Source of the DNA: an uncultured Enterobacteriaceae bacterium
Lineage (GTDB): Bacteria > Pseudomonadota > Gammaproteobacteria > Enterobacterales > Enterobacteriaceae
Assembly: GCA_936920625.1 (NCBI GenBank)
Contig: CAKZHC010000038.1
Coordinates: 27,966 to 91,965 of the forward strand
Direction of reading: 5' to 3'
Length of the DNA stretch: 64,000 nucleotides
Below, one piece after another: positions 16,977 through 26,390 of the stretch (position 1 is its first letter; each line of letters opens with the position of its first letter). The notes below the pieces were generated by a model. It was not told the origin of the DNA, ran no database searches, and saw only the letters and a list, made by a program, of their open reading frames with translations. The position numbers and the translations under genes are program-made.

Positions 16977-18311
16977 ATGATAAATCGTCAGTATTTCGGC
17001 ACAGATGGCATTCGTGGCAAAGTGGGGGAAGCACTGATTACTCCGGATTTCATACTGAAGCTTGGCTGGGCTGCCGGTACCGTGCTGGCAGGGCAGGGTT
17101 CTGGCAGAGTGATTATCGGGAAAGACACCAGAATTTCTGGTTATATGCTGGAGTCAGCACTTGAAGCAGGGCTAGCAGCCGCGGGGCTGTCAGCCGCTTT
17201 TACCGGGCCGATGCCAACGCCAGCGATCGCATATCTGACGCGTACCTTTCGTGCCGAAGCAGGGATTGTTATTTCTGCATCTCACAACCCTTTTGATGAC
17301 AACGGAATCAAATTCTTTTCAACTAATGGAACTAAGTTACCAGATGAAATTGAAGCGGAGATTGAAATACAACTGGCTAAGCCCATGACTTGTGTAAAAT
17401 CCGCTTGCCTGGGACGGGCAAGTCGGATTGTTGATGCTCCCGGGCGCTATATTGAGTTTTGCAAGGCTACCTTCCCCAGTGAGCTAAGCCTCAATGGATT
17501 AAAAATCGTTGTAGATTGTGCTCACGGGGCGACATATCACATTGCACCTAGTGTGTTCAGTGAACTGGGGGCAAAAGTCATTGCTGTTGGTATTCAGCCA
17601 GACGGCATGAATATTAATGAACGGTGTGGTGCTACTGATATCAATATGTTACGTGAACGTGTGCTGGCTGAGCAGGCTGATGTTGGGCTGGCTTTTGATG
17701 GTGATGGTGATCGCATCATTATGATTGATCATCAGGGAAACAAGGTGGATGGTGATCAGATCCTCTATATAATTGCTCGTGAGGGATTACGCCAGGCACA
17801 GCTCAGGGGCGGTGCTATTGGTACTCTGATGAGTAATATGGGGCTTGAGCTGGCGCTAAAACAGTTAGGCATTCCTTTTATTAGAGCAGATGTGGGCGAT
17901 CGTTATATACTTGAACTGCTCCAGGATAAAGGCTGGCGGCTCGGGGCTGAAAACTCAGGGCATGTTATTTTACTGGATAAAACCACCACGGGCGACGGTA
18001 TTGTAGCAGGTTTACAAGTGCTCACCGCCATGATCCGTAATAGTATGACCTTACAGGATCTTTGCAGCGGTATGCAGTTGTTACCGCAGGTGCTGGTCAA
18101 TGTTAGCTTCAATGCAAAGTGCGATCCCTTACAGAATAAAAAGGTAATAGCCGTCACCCGTAATGTTGAAAAGATTCTGCATGGCAAGGGCCGGGTGCTG
18201 TTACGTAAATCTGGCACAGAACCGTTGATACGAGTAATGGTTGAAGGTGAAGACCTGGCTATTGTGACAGAGCTGGCGCATCGCATAGCCGATGAAATAA
18301 AAATAATCTGA
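16977..18311 (+). CDS. glmM: GlmM, phosphoglucosamine mutase
   Basis: Interconverts glucosamine-6-phosphate and glucosamine-1-phosphate for UDP-GlcNAc supply to peptidoglycan and LPS. 444 residues. Catalytic Ser102 in ISASHNP, metal loop DGDGDR at 241-246, and phosphate-binding RKSGTEP near the C-terminus. Start ATG 16977 gives MINRQYFGTDGIRG. Confidence 0.98.
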   Translation: MINRQYFGTDGIRGKVGEALITPDFILKLGWAAGTVLAGQGSGRVIIGKDTRISGYMLESALEAGLAAAGLSAAFTGPMPTPAIAYLTRTFRAEAGIVISASHNPFDDNGIKFFSTNGTKLPDEIEAEIEIQLAKPMTCVKSACLGRASRIVDAPGRYIEFCKATFPSELSLNGLKIVVDCAHGATYHIAPSVFSELGAKVIAVGIQPDGMNINERCGATDINMLRERVLAEQADVGLAFDGDGDRIIMIDHQGNKVDGDQILYIIAREGLRQAQLRGGAIGTLMSNMGLELALKQLGIPFIRADVGDRYILELLQDKGWRLGAENSGHVILLDKTTTGDGIVAGLQVLTAMIRNSMTLQDLCSGMQLLPQVLVNVSFNAKCDPLQNKKVIAVTRNVEKILHGKGRVLLRKSGTEPLIRVMVEGEDLAIVTELAHRIADEIKII

Positions 18312-18554
18312 TATAAAGCAGAAACAGGTTTTACGCTTCCCTTATTCATTGCCTTCATTGCCGAATTTAGAAGGTGGAGGATAAGCAGGCTGGTACTTTT
18401 TTCAGCAAATGATACGCTTGAAGTAAATTACGCTTGCGTGCCACAGGGGGTTTAGTTAGTATTCTCACCCGCTTCAAAGGGGTGGCATATATTTAGTCTG
18501 TAGCGTAACCGGTGCTATTCAGATACAGCTTGCTCCACGAAATAAAGGTTGATT

Positions 18555-18887
18555 ATGTACGAGGCTTTGTTGATTCTTCTGCTTATTGTTGCAGTAAGCC
18601 TGATAGGCTTAATTATGCTACAGCAAGGTAAGGGTGCTGATATGGGGGCATCTTTCGGAGCTGGCGCATCGGCAACGCTGTTTGGTTCGTCCGGTTCAGG
18701 CAACTTTATGACGCGTATGACAGCGGTGCTGGCGGCACTGTTTTTCATCATTAGTCTGGTTCTGGGGAATATTAACAGCGATAAAACAAACAGAGGCAGC
18801 AAGTGGGAGAACCTGACAGCACCACAACAAAGCCAGCAGGACAAAAAGCCTTCTAAGGTCGTACCGGGTAGTGATATTCCTAAATAA
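18555..18887 (+). CDS. secG: SecG, protein translocase subunit
   Basis: Inner-membrane subunit of SecYEG that assists SecA-driven export. ATG 18555 gives MYEALLILLL and 110 residues; AAAGG stands upstream. Two membrane segments (about 2-20 and 53-71) flank the conserved QQGKGADMGASFG and GSGNFMTR loop; low-complexity charged tail ending SDIPK as in enterics. A TTG two codons earlier (18549) is less likely. Followed by tRNA genes leuU and metY, the E. coli order. Confidence 0.96.
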   Translation: MYEALLILLLIVAVSLIGLIMLQQGKGADMGASFGAGASATLFGSSGSGNFMTRMTAVLAALFFIISLVLGNINSDKTNRGSKWENLTAPQQSQQDKKPSKVVPGSDIPK

Positions 18888-19051
18888 TAGCTGACTGGAT
18901 GTTGCCGATAACTTGCAGAAGAAAATAGCAGATAACTATTACAGCAACGGTCAACAGGGCGTTTTTCAGGTTCAGTTAAGGCAGCATATATTCCTTAATC
19001 AAACGGAAACAAGGTTAAGGTGAAGTTATAGTGAGCTGGCATAGATAATAT

Positions 19052-19138
19052 ACCGGGGTGGTGGAATTGGCAGACACGCTACCTTGAGGTGGTAGTGCCC
19101 GATTGGGCTTACGGGTTCAAGTCCCGTCCTCGGTACCA
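19052..19138 (+). tRNA. leuU: tRNA-Leu (GAG)
   Basis: 87 nt including encoded CCA; anticodon loop CTTGAGG (GAG), long variable arm TGCCCGATTGGGCTTA, T loop TTCAAGT. Acceptor ACCGGGG pairs with CCTCGGT (one G-T). E. coli leuU starts with G; here A1 restores a Watson-Crick pair with U72. Confidence 0.95.
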
Positions 19139-19198
19139 ACAGTCACTCATAACTTGCATTTATTGCCTATCTGGCGTAACATTCGCCACACTTTCGGA

Positions 19199-19275
<77 letters not shown>

Positions 19276-19406
19276 TCTCTTTAATGAAGTTTTTTCCCAA
19301 ATATGCTGTAAGCTTGTTAACCATGCATCACAGCGAATTTTGCAAAAACTCTTCATGAACGGTCTGCAAAGCACGCAACGTGCGGTGTTCAGGGTCTGGT
19401 CGCATA

Positions 19407-19431
19407 ATTCCCCGATTTATCGGGGTTTTTT
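19407..19431 (+). terminator. Terminator between metY and rimP
   Basis: CCCCGA / TCGGGG stem, TTTA loop, T6 run. A second, weaker GGGC/GCCC hairpin with T7 (about 19455-19474) follows. E. coli also has terminators between metY and rimP, controlling the ratio of tRNA to mRNA. Confidence 0.88.
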
Positions 19432-19491
19432 CGTTATCAGGCCATTCCATCGCTGGGCTCAAGGCCCTTTTTTTACGTCCTGGAGGTGGTT

Positions 19492-19944
19492 TTGTCCACA
19501 CTTGAACAAAAATTGGCAAAGCTCATTTCGGCATCGGTTGAGGCGCTGGGTTACGAGCTGTATGGTATAGAGTTTCTGCGAGGCCGTACATCCACACTTC
19601 GTATCTATATCGATAGCGAAAAGGGCATTACAGTTGATGATTGTGCTGATGTCAGTCATCAGGTCAGTGGTGTGCTTGATGTTGAAGATCCCATTAGTGT
19701 GGCTTACAACCTTGAAGTCTCTTCACCGGGTCTTGACCGTCCTCTGTTTGATGCAAAACATTATGAACGTTTTCAGGGGCAGGAGATTAGTCTGGTATTA
19801 CGTACGGCTATACAAAATCGCCGTAAATGGCAGGGTGTTATTAAGTCTGTTGAAGGCGAAATGATCACTGTAAGTGCTGAAGGCAATGAAGAAGTATTCG
19901 CACTGGGAAATATTCAGAAAGCGAACCTAGTCCCTCATTTTTAA
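19492..19944 (+). CDS. rimP: RimP, 30S ribosome maturation factor
   Basis: Helps early assembly of the 30S subunit around S12. TTG 19492 is chosen as start: GGAGG stands five bases before it and the product then begins with STLEQKL as in E. coli; GTG 19486 lies inside that ribosome site. 150 residues, the E. coli length, with YGIEFLRGRTSTLRIYID and NLEVSSPGLDRPL. First protein gene of the nusA operon, 24 bases before nusA. Confidence 0.96.
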   Translation: MSTLEQKLAKLISASVEALGYELYGIEFLRGRTSTLRIYIDSEKGITVDDCADVSHQVSGVLDVEDPISVAYNLEVSSPGLDRPLFDAKHYERFQGQEISLVLRTAIQNRRKWQGVIKSVEGEMITVSAEGNEEVFALGNIQKANLVPHF

Positions 19945-19968
19945 ACGTCCGGATTGAGGCTAACCAGG

Positions 19969-21456
19969 ATGAACAAAGAAATTCTAGCTGTCGTTGAAGC
20001 AGTTTCCAATGAGAAAGCACTGCCGCGTGAAAAGATCTTTGAAGCGTTGGAGAGCGCACTGGCAACAGCAACCAAAAAGAAATACGAGCAGGAAATTGAT
20101 GTACGCATCTTAATTGATCGTAAGAGCGGTGATTTTGACACCTTTCGTCGCTGGGAGGTAGTGGAAGAGGTGGCTCAGCCCACTCGTGAAATCACACTAG
20201 AAGCCGCTCAGTTTGAAGACCCGAACCTTAATCTGGGCGATTTTGTTGAAGATCAGATTGAGTCTGTCACTTTTGATCGTATCACCACTCAAACGGCTAA
20301 ACAGGTCATTGTGCAGAAGGTGCGTGAAGCTGAACGTGCAATTGTGGTGGAGCAGTTCCGGGAGCAGGAAGGCGACATCATTACTGGTGTAGTCAAGAAA
20401 GTGAACCGCGACAATATCACTTTAGATTTAGGTAATAACGCAGAGGCTGTCATTCTACGGGAAGATATGTTGCCTCGTGAGAATTTTCGCCCAGGTGATC
20501 GGGTCCGTGGTGTATTATACGCTGTTCGCCCCGAAGCACGTGGTGCCCAGCTTTTTGTCAGTCGTGCACGCTCAGAGATGTTGATTGAACTGTTTCGTAT
20601 TGAAGTACCAGAAATTGGCGAAGAGGTACTCGAAATCAAAGCAGCTGCGCGTGATCCAGGCTCGCGGGCCAAAATTGCAGTAAAAACTAATGATAAACGC
20701 ATTGACCCCGTCGGTGCCTGCGTGGGTATGCGTGGTGCTAGAGTACAGGCGGTATCCAGTGAGCTGGGTGGTGAGCGTATTGACATCGTGCTGTGGGATG
20801 ACAACCCGGCGCAGTCTGTTATCAATGCAATGGCGCCGGCAGATGTTGTTTCTATCGTAGTAGATGAAGACACCCACACGATGGATATTGCAGTAGAAGC
20901 GAGTAATTTGGCTCAGGCAATTGGCCGCAATGGCCAGAATGTCCGGCTGGCTTCGCAACTCAGTGGCTGGAAGTTGAATGTAATGACGGTTGAAGATTTA
21001 CAATCTAAGCACCAGGCTGAGACGTATGCTGCCATCAATGCATTCGTCAAACACCTTGACATTGATGAGGAATTTGCAAGCGTACTGGTTGAAGAGGGCT
21101 TCTCTTCACTTGAAGAGCTGGTTTACGTTCCAATCAACGAATTGCTTCAAATCGAGGGCCTTGATAAAGCGACTATAGAAACACTGCGCGAACGAGCGAA
21201 GAGTGCATTGACTAACCTCGCTTTGGCACAGGAAGAAAGTCTGGGCGATAACAGGCCAGCGGAAGATTTACTAAATCTTGAAGGCATGAATCGTCCTCTG
21301 GCATTCAAACTGGCAGCGATGGGTGTGTGTACATTAGAAGACCTCGCCGAACAGGGTGTCGATGATCTGGCAGATATAGAAGGGCTGAATGACGAAGAAG
21401 CGGGTACATTGATCATGGCAGCGCGCAATATCCGTTGGTTTGGTGATGATGCATAA
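19969..21456 (+). CDS. nusA: NusA, transcription elongation/termination factor
   Basis: Binds RNA polymerase and modulates pausing, termination and antitermination. ATG 19969 gives MNKEILAVVEAVSNEK and 495 residues (E. coli 495). Order: N-terminal RNAP-binding domain, S1 domain (about 135-200), two KH domains (GACVGMRGARVQAV; AIGRNGQNVRLA), two C-terminal acidic repeats. An in-frame start at 19954 has no family support. Confidence 0.98.
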   Translation: MNKEILAVVEAVSNEKALPREKIFEALESALATATKKKYEQEIDVRILIDRKSGDFDTFRRWEVVEEVAQPTREITLEAAQFEDPNLNLGDFVEDQIESVTFDRITTQTAKQVIVQKVREAERAIVVEQFREQEGDIITGVVKKVNRDNITLDLGNNAEAVILREDMLPRENFRPGDRVRGVLYAVRPEARGAQLFVSRARSEMLIELFRIEVPEIGEEVLEIKAAARDPGSRAKIAVKTNDKRIDPVGACVGMRGARVQAVSSELGGERIDIVLWDDNPAQSVINAMAPADVVSIVVDEDTHTMDIAVEASNLAQAIGRNGQNVRLASQLSGWKLNVMTVEDLQSKHQAETYAAINAFVKHLDIDEEFASVLVEEGFSSLEELVYVPINELLQIEGLDKATIETLRERAKSALTNLALAQEESLGDNRPAEDLLNLEGMNRPLAFKLAAMGVCTLEDLAEQGVDDLADIEGLNDEEAGTLIMAARNIRWFGDDA

Positions 21457-21480
21457 TAGACTGTAGCAGGAAGGAACAGT

Positions 21481-24135
21481 ATGACAGATGTAACTGTGAA
21501 ATCGCTGGCTGTGGAGATTCAGACATCGGTAGAGCGCCTGGTACAGCAGTTTGCTGATGCGGGGATTCGAAAATCCGAAAATGACTCTGTAACCCAGCAT
21601 GAAAAAGAGATGTTACTAACGCATCTCAGCCGTGATCACATTAATAGCGGCAAATTAACTTTACAGCGCAAAACGCGCAGTACCTTGAATATTCCTGGTA
21701 CTGGGGGTAAAAGTAAATCGGTACAAATCGAAGTTCGTAAAAAACGTACTTATATTAAAGGCAGTGTGGCAGACGCAGGAAAGGCAGGAGCCGGGGCCCA
21801 ACAACAAGTAGTGGAAGAGCAGGCACGTCGCGCGGCAGAAGAGCAAGCTAAACGCGAAATTGAAGAGCATGCTAAACGTGAGGCTGAACAAAAGGCCATG
21901 CGTGAAGCAGCGGAAAAAGAGAAAGTGAGCAAGCAACATACCACCGTAGAGGCCAAAGCGAGCCAAAGTAATAAAGCACGCCTTGAAGCAGAAGCCGCAG
22001 AGCTCAAGCATAAAGCAGAACAAGAAGTACAGCGTAAACTCGAAGAGAACGCTAAACGTGTTGCTGAGGAAGCCCGCCGTCTCGCTTTGGAACATTCGAG
22101 TGAGTGGGAACGTGACGAAAATGATGATGATGACAGCGATTATCATGTCACAACCTCTCAACATGCACGTCAGGCAGAAGATGAAAGTGATCGTGAAGTA
22201 GAAGGTGGCCGTGGTCGTGGCCGCAATGTAAAAGCATCCCGACCTAAAAAAGGTAACAAGCACAGCGAAGCAAAAACGGATCGTGAAGAAGCACGTGCAG
22301 CGGTTCGTGGTGGCAAAGGTGGTAAACATCGTAAAGGTGCTGCATTACAGCAAAGTTTCACTAAGCCGGTACAAACAGTAAACCGCGACGTTGTGATAGG
22401 TGAAACAATCACAGTAGCTGAACTGGCTAATAAGATGGCAGTGAAAGGTTCTCAGGTCATCAAGACAGTGATGAAAATGGGGGCTATGGCTACCATAAAC
22501 CAGGTGATCGATCAGGAGATGGCACAACTTGTTGCGGAAGAGATGGGGCATAAAGTCATTCTGCGGCGCGAAAACGAGCTGGAAGAGGCGATACTGAGTG
22601 ATCGTGACACAGGTATAGCAGCTGAATCCCGAGCACCAGTCGTTACTATCATGGGGCACGTCGATCATGGTAAAACATCGCTGCTGGATTATATTCGTTC
22701 TACCAAAGTTGCTTCTGGAGAGGCAGGTGGAATTACACAGCATATAGGTGCCTATCACGTTGAAATTGATAATGGCATGATCACCTTCCTGGATACCCCC
22801 GGGCACACTGCATTCACGGCGATGCGTGCGCGCGGAGCCCAGGCAACGGATATTGTTGTTCTGGTAGTAGCTGCAGATGACGGTGTAATGCCACAGACTA
22901 TTGAGGCAGTTCAGCACGCTAAAGCGGCGGGTGTTCCGGTTGTCGTTGCCGTTAATAAAATTGACAAACCTGAGGCAGATCCAGACAGAGTGAAAAATGA
23001 ACTCACTCAGTACGGCATTATTCCAGAGGAGTGGGGTGGTGAAAATATGTTCGTCAACGTTTCAGCGAAGACGGGCATAGGTATTGATGATCTGCTACAG
23101 GTTATTTTGCTGCAGGCTGAGGTGCTGGAGCTGACTGCAATACGCCATGGTATGGCAAGTGGTGTGGTTATTGAATCTTTCCTTGATAAGGGCCGCGGCT
23201 CGGTGGCAACTATCTTGGTGCGTGAGGGTACGCTGAATAAAGGCGATATTGTCCTCTGTGGCTTTGAATACGGCCGCGTGCGGGCGATGCGTGATGAAAC
23301 AGGGCGTGAAGTGCTAACAGCAGGCCCCTCCATTCCTGTCGAGATCCTAGGCCTGTCTGGTGTGCCAGCAGCAGGTGATGAAGCTACGGTAGTGCGCGAT
23401 GAGAAAAAAGCTCGTGAAGTAGCACTCTATCGTCAGGGTAAATTCCGTGAAGTTAAGCTGGCGCGTCAGCAGAAATCCAAACTAGAGAACATGTTTGCCA
23501 ACATGTCCGAAGGTGAAGTTTCTGAGCTTAACATTGTACTCAAAGCAGATGTTCAGGGTTCCCTCGAAGCGATTACGGATTCACTACTCAAGCTCTCTAC
23601 AGACGAAGTGAAGGTGAAAATTGTTGGTTCAGGTGTTGGCGGTATCACTGAAACTGACGCGACTCTGGCGGCTGCCTCTAATGCTATTATACTCGGCTTC
23701 AATGTTCGTGCTGATGCTTCTGCTCGTCGGGTGATTGAAACGGAAAATCTTGATCTGCGCTACTATTCAGTCATCTATAATTTGATAGATGAAGTTAAGG
23801 CGGCGATGAGCGGTATGCTGGCACCAGAATTCAAACAGCATATTATCGGCCTGGCTGAAGTTCGTGATGTATTTAAATCACCGAAGTATGGTGCTATTGC
23901 TGGTTGTATGGTGACTGAAGGTCTGGTTAAACGTCATAATCCAATCCGTGTGTTGCGTGACAATGTAGTGATATACGAAGGTGAACTGGAGTCGTTGCGG
24001 CGCTTTAAAGATGATGTAAATGAAGTACGTAACGGTATGGAATGTGGTATCGGCGTAAAGAATTATAATGACGTGCGTGCCGGTGACATGATTGAAGTAT
24101 TTGAAGTGGTTGAAGTGAAGCGCACTATTGATTAA
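21481..24135 (+). CDS. infB: Translation initiation factor IF-2
   Basis: GTPase that places initiator tRNA on the 30S subunit and promotes subunit joining. 884 residues (E. coli 890). N-terminal IF2N domain, a long charged low-complexity region rich in Glu, Lys, Arg and Ala (about 100-290), a second IF2N, then the G domain: G1 GHVDHGKT at 392-399, DTPGHTAF, NKIDKPEAD, and C-terminal domains with the initiator-tRNA-binding GMECGIGVKNYNDV. Starts at ATG 21481 after AGGAAGGA. E. coli also uses internal starts; I did not assign them here. Confidence 0.98.
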   Translation: MTDVTVKSLAVEIQTSVERLVQQFADAGIRKSENDSVTQHEKEMLLTHLSRDHINSGKLTLQRKTRSTLNIPGTGGKSKSVQIEVRKKRTYIKGSVADAGKAGAGAQQQVVEEQARRAAEEQAKREIEEHAKREAEQKAMREAAEKEKVSKQHTTVEAKASQSNKARLEAEAAELKHKAEQEVQRKLEENAKRVAEEARRLALEHSSEWERDENDDDDSDYHVTTSQHARQAEDESDREVEGGRGRGRNVKASRPKKGNKHSEAKTDREEARAAVRGGKGGKHRKGAALQQSFTKPVQTVNRDVVIGETITVAELANKMAVKGSQVIKTVMKMGAMATINQVIDQEMAQLVAEEMGHKVILRRENELEEAILSDRDTGIAAESRAPVVTIMGHVDHGKTSLLDYIRSTKVASGEAGGITQHIGAYHVEIDNGMITFLDTPGHTAFTAMRARGAQATDIVVLVVAADDGVMPQTIEAVQHAKAAGVPVVVAVNKIDKPEADPDRVKNELTQYGIIPEEWGGENMFVNVSAKTGIGIDDLLQVILLQAEVLELTAIRHGMASGVVIESFLDKGRGSVATILVREGTLNKGDIVLCGFEYGRVRAMRDETGREVLTAGPSIPVEILGLSGVPAAGDEATVVRDEKKAREVALYRQGKFREVKLARQQKSKLENMFANMSEGEVSELNIVLKADVQGSLEAITDSLLKLSTDEVKVKIVGSGVGGITETDATLAAASNAIILGFNVRADASARRVIETENLDLRYYSVIYNLIDEVKAAMSGMLAPEFKQHIIGLAEVRDVFKSPKYGAIAGCMVTEGLVKRHNPIRVLRDNVVIYEGELESLRRFKDDVNEVRNGMECGIGVKNYNDVRAGDMIEVFEVVEVKRTID

Positions 24136-24158
24136 TAGTCTTTTCGCAACCCCTTCTG

Positions 24159-24186
24159 AGGAGGCCATCGGGCCTCCTTATTGTTT
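24159..24186 (+). terminator. Hairpin between infB and rbfA
   Basis: Perfect 8-base stem AGGAGGCC / GGCCTCCT with ATCG loop followed by TATTGTTT. Interrupted T-run, so possibly a partial terminator. Confidence 0.7.
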
Positions 24187-24196
24187 GGAGATGTTT

Positions 24197-24601
24197 ATGG
24201 CGAAAGAGTTTGGCCGTCCACAGCGTGTCGCGCAGGAGTTACAAAAAGAGATCGCTGTAATTTTGCAACGTGAAATCAAAGACCCCCGTCTTGGGATGAT
24301 GGTGACAGTCTCAGGCGTCGAAGTGTCGCGCGATTTAGCCTATGCCAAAGTATTTGTAACATTCCTGAATGATAGAGATGAAGAAGCGATCAAAAAGGGC
24401 CTTAAAGCCCTGAAAGAGGCGTCAGGTTATATTCGGGTACTACTGGGTAAGGCCATGCGTTTACGCATTGTGCCTGAACTCACTTTTTTATATGACAATT
24501 CACTGACTGAAGGTATGCGTTTGTTGAATTTAGTCAGTTCAGTCGTCCGGAACGATAACAGTCGCCGCGTAAATCACGATGATGACAGTGAGGAGAAGTA
24601 A
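24197..24601 (+). CDS. rbfA: RbfA, ribosome-binding factor A
   Basis: KH-like protein that binds 30S precursors and is needed for 16S rRNA 5' maturation and cold adaptation. ATG 24197 gives MAKEFGRPQRVAQELQ with GGAG six bases before it; 134 residues. Key stretch EIKDPRLGMMVTVSGVEVSR (20 residues). Its stop overlaps the truB start by one base (TAATG). Confidence 0.96.
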   Translation: MAKEFGRPQRVAQELQKEIAVILQREIKDPRLGMMVTVSGVEVSRDLAYAKVFVTFLNDRDEEAIKKGLKALKEASGYIRVLLGKAMRLRIVPELTFLYDNSLTEGMRLLNLVSSVVRNDNSRRVNHDDDSEEK

Positions 24602-25542
24602 TGGGGCGTCCTGCTCGCCGGGGTCGTGATATTCACGGTGTATTGCTGCTGGATAAGCCTCCGGGACTTTCCTCTAATGATGCCCTGCAAAAGGTTAAAC
24701 GGCTGTATAATGCAAATCGTGCTGGCCATACTGGTGCGCTGGATCCTCTGGCAACCGGCATGTTGCCGATTTGTCTGGGTGAAGCAACTAAGTTTTCACA
24801 GTATCTGCTGGAATCTGACAAACGCTATCGGGTTATTGCCCGTCTGGGCCAGCGGACTGATACTTCAGATGCAGATGGTCAAATCATCTGTGAGCGTCCA
24901 GTGCTATTCAGTGCGGCACAATTGGAGACGATGCTGGCGTGTTTTCGGGGGCAATTTTTGCAAGTGCCTTCCATGTATTCAGCGCTGAAATATCAGGGGC
25001 GAAAACTCTATGAATACGCACGGGAAGGTGTTGAAGTTCCGCGTGAAGCCCGTTCTGTTACCGTTCACGAATTGCTATTCATTCGTCATCAGGGAGATGA
25101 ACTGGAGCTGGAAATCCACTGCTCTAAAGGTACGTACGTCCGTACTATAATTGATGATCTGGGCGAAAAGCTTGGCTGCGGTGCGCATGTCATTATGCTC
25201 CGGCGTATGCAGGTTGGTTCGTATCCATCAGAAAAGATGGTAACGCTCCAACAACTGGATACGTTACTGACTGTTGCGCATGAAAATGCCTGCCCGGCTA
25301 GTGAGTTACTCGACCCACTGTTAATGCCAACAGACAGCCCGGCAGCCGCTTATCCCCGAGTAAATATGACCCCTGTAGTTGCGGCTTACTTTAAGCTCGG
25401 CCAGCCAGTGCGTGTTGCAGGCGCACCATTAACCGGCCTGGTAAGAGTCACAGAGGGAGAAGGTCATATTTTCATTGGTATGGCGGTTATTGACGATCAG
25501 GGGCGGGTAGCGCCCCGCCGGTTAATGGTCACACATCCTTAG
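24601..25542 (+). CDS. truB: TruB, tRNA pseudouridine-55 synthase
   Basis: Makes pseudouridine at position 55 in the T loop of tRNAs. 313 residues; catalytic Asp48 in HTGALDPLATGML, then SDKRYRV and the C-terminal PUA-like domain. Start overlaps the rbfA stop, so the two are coupled. Same length class as E. coli (314). Confidence 0.97.
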   Translation: MGRPARRGRDIHGVLLLDKPPGLSSNDALQKVKRLYNANRAGHTGALDPLATGMLPICLGEATKFSQYLLESDKRYRVIARLGQRTDTSDADGQIICERPVLFSAAQLETMLACFRGQFLQVPSMYSALKYQGRKLYEYAREGVEVPREARSVTVHELLFIRHQGDELELEIHCSKGTYVRTIIDDLGEKLGCGAHVIMLRRMQVGSYPSEKMVTLQQLDTLLTVAHENACPASELLDPLLMPTDSPAAAYPRVNMTPVVAAYFKLGQPVRVAGAPLTGLVRVTEGEGHIFIGMAVIDDQGRVAPRRLMVTHP

Positions 25543-25833
25543 TGTCTGGTATAAAAAGCAGCCGGCTGTCGTCAGGCAGAAAGAGCTGTGAGAACACGTG
25601 AATAAAATGCCTGTTAGCCATTTTGTCGTTGCCTCATGTTTATGAAAAAGAGTGAATGAACCTGTGCAGTAATTTTTCATGACATACGTTGATTATCAAT
25701 TACCTGACAAAATGGAAACTAACTGTAAATTTGCTATCATTGTCGGCGCGGAGTAAACTACTACAGTTTTATTCTGGGACAAGCTGAATTAGAGATCGGC
25801 GCCCAATAATTGATTCTTAACTGGAGTTTTGTT

Positions 25834-26103
25834 ATGTCTCTAAGCGTAGAAGCGAAAGCTGAAATTATTGCTAAATATGGTCATGGTAAAAATGACAGTG
25901 GTTCGACTGAAGTTCAGGTTGCATTACTAACGGGCCAGATAAATCATTTGCAAAGTCATTTTTCTGAGCATAAAAAAGATCATCACAGTCGGCGTGGATT
26001 GCTACGTATGGTATCCCAACGTCGTAAATTACTGGATTATCTTAAGCGCAAAGATGTTGCTCGTTATTCAAGTCTTATTGAAAGTCTGGGTTTGCGCCGC
26101 TAA
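25834..26103 (+). CDS. rpsO: Ribosomal protein uS15
   Basis: Primary 16S rRNA-binding protein of the 30S platform. ATG 25834 has GGAG upstream and gives MSLSVEAKAEIIAKYG; 89 residues. HHSRRGLLRMVSQRRKLLDY is the rRNA-binding helix. E. coli S15 represses its own mRNA through a pseudoknot at the start; the same region here was not folded. Confidence 0.97.
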   Translation: MSLSVEAKAEIIAKYGHGKNDSGSTEVQVALLTGQINHLQSHFSEHKKDHHSRRGLLRMVSQRRKLLDYLKRKDVARYSSLIESLGLRR

Positions 26104-26172
26104 GTCTTAGCAATCTGGAATGTCTGAAAATTTGTTGGCCAGTACATTCAGATCCAAGAGAATTTCGTAGTC

Positions 26173-26198
26173 AAAAGGGGCCGCTATGGCCCCTTTTT
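26173..26198 (+). terminator. Terminator after rpsO
   Basis: Perfect 10-base stem AAAAGGGGCC / GGCCCCTTTT, loop GCTAT, ending in T's. Matches the position of the E. coli rpsO t1 terminator, which is leaky and lets transcription enter pnp. Confidence 0.9.
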
Positions 26199-26262
26199 CA
26201 GGTTTCAGTTATCGAGGCCTAATTTTAAATTGCACAAGGTGATCTTCAGTTGCTGAAGTTCG

Positions 26263-26315
26263 CGCGACTAATGAGAGGCCTCATTCGTCTGGATTGAGGA
26301 TTGTCATTAGTCGCG
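26263..26315 (+). promoter_or_regulatory. pnp leader hairpin (RNase III-type autoregulation site)
   Basis: A 12-base perfect stem CGCGACTAATGA / TCATTAGTCGCG encloses about 29 bases that contain a further AT- and GC-mixed stem. It lies 75 bases before the pnp start, the position of the E. coli leader stem-loop that RNase III cuts to allow PNPase to control its own mRNA. Function inferred from position and structure. Confidence 0.8.
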
Positions 26316-26390
26316 AGGATGCAAAAGAAGATTTAAAAACCACGGGTGGTAAACACGGTAGTGTTCCGCCATGAAGTGAAGGATAGTATT

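Noticed and set aside
21661..22329. 222-codon frame antisense to infB
   Set aside because: Lies opposite the low-complexity Glu/Lys/Arg region of IF-2; its Phe/Leu/Thr-rich content is the mirror of that repeat.
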